Source: Thermoplasmata archaeon (GTDB lineage Archaea > Thermoplasmatota > Thermoplasmata > Lutacidiplasmatales > UBA184). Taken from it: a stretch of DNA of 6,468 nucleotides. Position 1 is the first letter of the stretch; every line of letters starts with the position of its first letter. The notes under the pieces are model-generated. The model was not told the origin of the DNA, made no database searches, and was given only the letters and a program-made list of their open reading frames with translations. Positions 5,959-6,468 of the stretch are shown piece after piece. The stretch spans positions 10,947 through 17,414 of the forward strand of contig JAKIVW010000023.1 of assembly GCA_022750355.1 (NCBI GenBank), read 5' to 3'. Both the position numbers and the translations under genes were made by a program.

Positions 5959-6002
5959 CGAGCGACCGGTGGTTGGGCCTGGAGAGAACGAGTCGATCCA
6001 CC

Positions 6003-6468
6003 ATGGAAAACCGAGGAATCCGAATCGTGGACACTCGAGACGAGCCCCTCAAGGGTGCGATGTTGGTCGTCGGCTTCCCGACCCACGGATTGGTCGGGTC
6101 GGTCGCCGCGTCGTACCTCGTCCACGCGCTCGACATGAGCCCGATCGCCTACATGATCAGCGAGGAGTTCCCGCCGACCGTCGTCATGGAGGAAGGGGTC
6201 GTCAGCGCCCCGGTCCGGTTCTACGCGAGCAAACTCGTATGCGGCGTCGACCGCTCGTGCGACCAACTGGTCGTCCTGATCGCCGACATTCAACCCTCCC
6301 CCGGTATGCTGAACGAGCTCGGGCGCGTCCTGCTGAACTGGGCGGAACGCAAGGGCGTCCAGTTCGTGGTCGCGATCGAGGGTCAGCCGATCGAAACGGA
6401 AGTCGGTGGGGACGCGCGGGTCGTCGCGATGTCGAACCGAGCGGCCGCCCCCCTACTGGAGAAGTACC
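6003..6468 (+). CDS. PAC2-family protein (archaeal proteasome assembly chaperone-like), 3' truncated
   Basis: The visible 155 residues start MENRGIRIVDTR and continue open to the window edge. PAC2-family proteins are usually around 230-260 residues, so roughly a third is missing. The key signature is GFPTHGLVGSVAASYLV (residues 24-40), the PAC2 form of the GFPGVGLVG motif. It is followed by EEFPPTVVMEEG (54-65) and by LVVLIADIQPSPG near 89-101 with VVAIEGQP (122-129), in the order typical of the family. Archaeal relatives (PbaB group) are thought to help 20S proteasome assembly or to act as related chaperones. Many family members are uncharacterised, so the function here is by family only. 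The ATG is the first in frame after a TATA-like element and coincides with the start of homology. The gene is divergent from the sulfosugar train and is probably unrelated housekeeping. Confidence 0.9.
   Translation, partial: MENRGIRIVDTRDEPLKGAMLVVGFPTHGLVGSVAASYLVHALDMSPIAYMISEEFPPTVVMEEGVVSAPVRFYASKLVCGVDRSCDQLVVLIADIQPSPGMLNELGRVLLNWAERKGVQFVVAIEGQPIETEVGGDARVVAMSNRAAAPLLEKY

Larger units (their letters stand above)
5752..6002. other. Divergent intergenic region with two putative promoters
   Basis: This 251-base region separates the minus-strand sulfosugar train from the plus-strand PAC2 gene. I see a TATA-like box facing each way, a 10-bp palindrome TCGAATTCGA (5861-5870) and an imperfect inverted repeat (5891-5904 with 5920-5930). 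I see no convincing gene, tRNA or small-RNA signature. The middle part, 5800-5940, is GC-rich and otherwise unexplained. Confidence 0.6.

Noticed and set aside
5820..6293. Minus-strand open frames antisense to the PAC2 start and the divergent spacer
   Set aside because: The plus-strand PAC2 frame has a clear motif series. The antisense products show no domain, and one runs through the intergenic region with low-complexity composition.

Overview
The window looks like a GC-rich archaeal chromosome segment. The archaeal signs are a PAC2-family (proteasome assembly chaperone-like) gene, A/T-rich TATA-like boxes just upstream of genes that begin at or near the predicted transcript start, GTG and TTG starts, and ATGA/TTGA stop-start overlaps. 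A member of the Thermoplasmatota or a similar GC-rich lineage is plausible, but lineage cannot be fixed from sequence reading alone.

Layout: one long minus-strand gene train runs from about 5751 down to base 1 and off the left edge. In transcription order it holds a UDP-sulfoquinovose synthase (SQD1/Agl3 type, 5751-4504), a GalU-like sugar-1-phosphate nucleotidyltransferase (4492-3599), an M20-family zinc amidohydrolase/peptidase (3529 or 3556 to 2447), two GT4 glycosyltransferases (2383-1205 and 1208-54), and the first 19 codons of another gene (57-1). The first two genes lie 11 bases apart. The two glycosyltransferases overlap by TTGA, and the second overlaps the truncated gene by ATGA. TATA-like sequences in the short gaps before the M20 gene and before the first glycosyltransferase suggest internal promoters. 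On the plus strand, across a 251-base divergent intergenic region, a PAC2-family gene starts at 6003 and runs off the right edge.

How the genes may work together: a GalU-type enzyme would make UDP-glucose, the synthase would combine it with sulfite to give UDP-sulfoquinovose, and the GT4 enzymes could transfer this or neighbouring sugars to a lipid or glycan. This is a sulfosugar module for a sulfolipid or a surface/N-glycan. The synthase call is very strong. The pathway assignment of its neighbours is inference from context.

Oddities: the GalU-like protein has Ser where the family normally has the second metal-binding Asp. The downstream glycosyltransferase has Met in place of the second Glu of the E-x7-E motif. 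An M20 amidohydrolase with a complete active site sits in the middle of the sugar genes. A 7-bp inverted repeat covers the nucleotidyltransferase stop codon and the putative TATA box of the M20 gene. I found no RNA gene, CRISPR array, insertion sequence or other mobile element.
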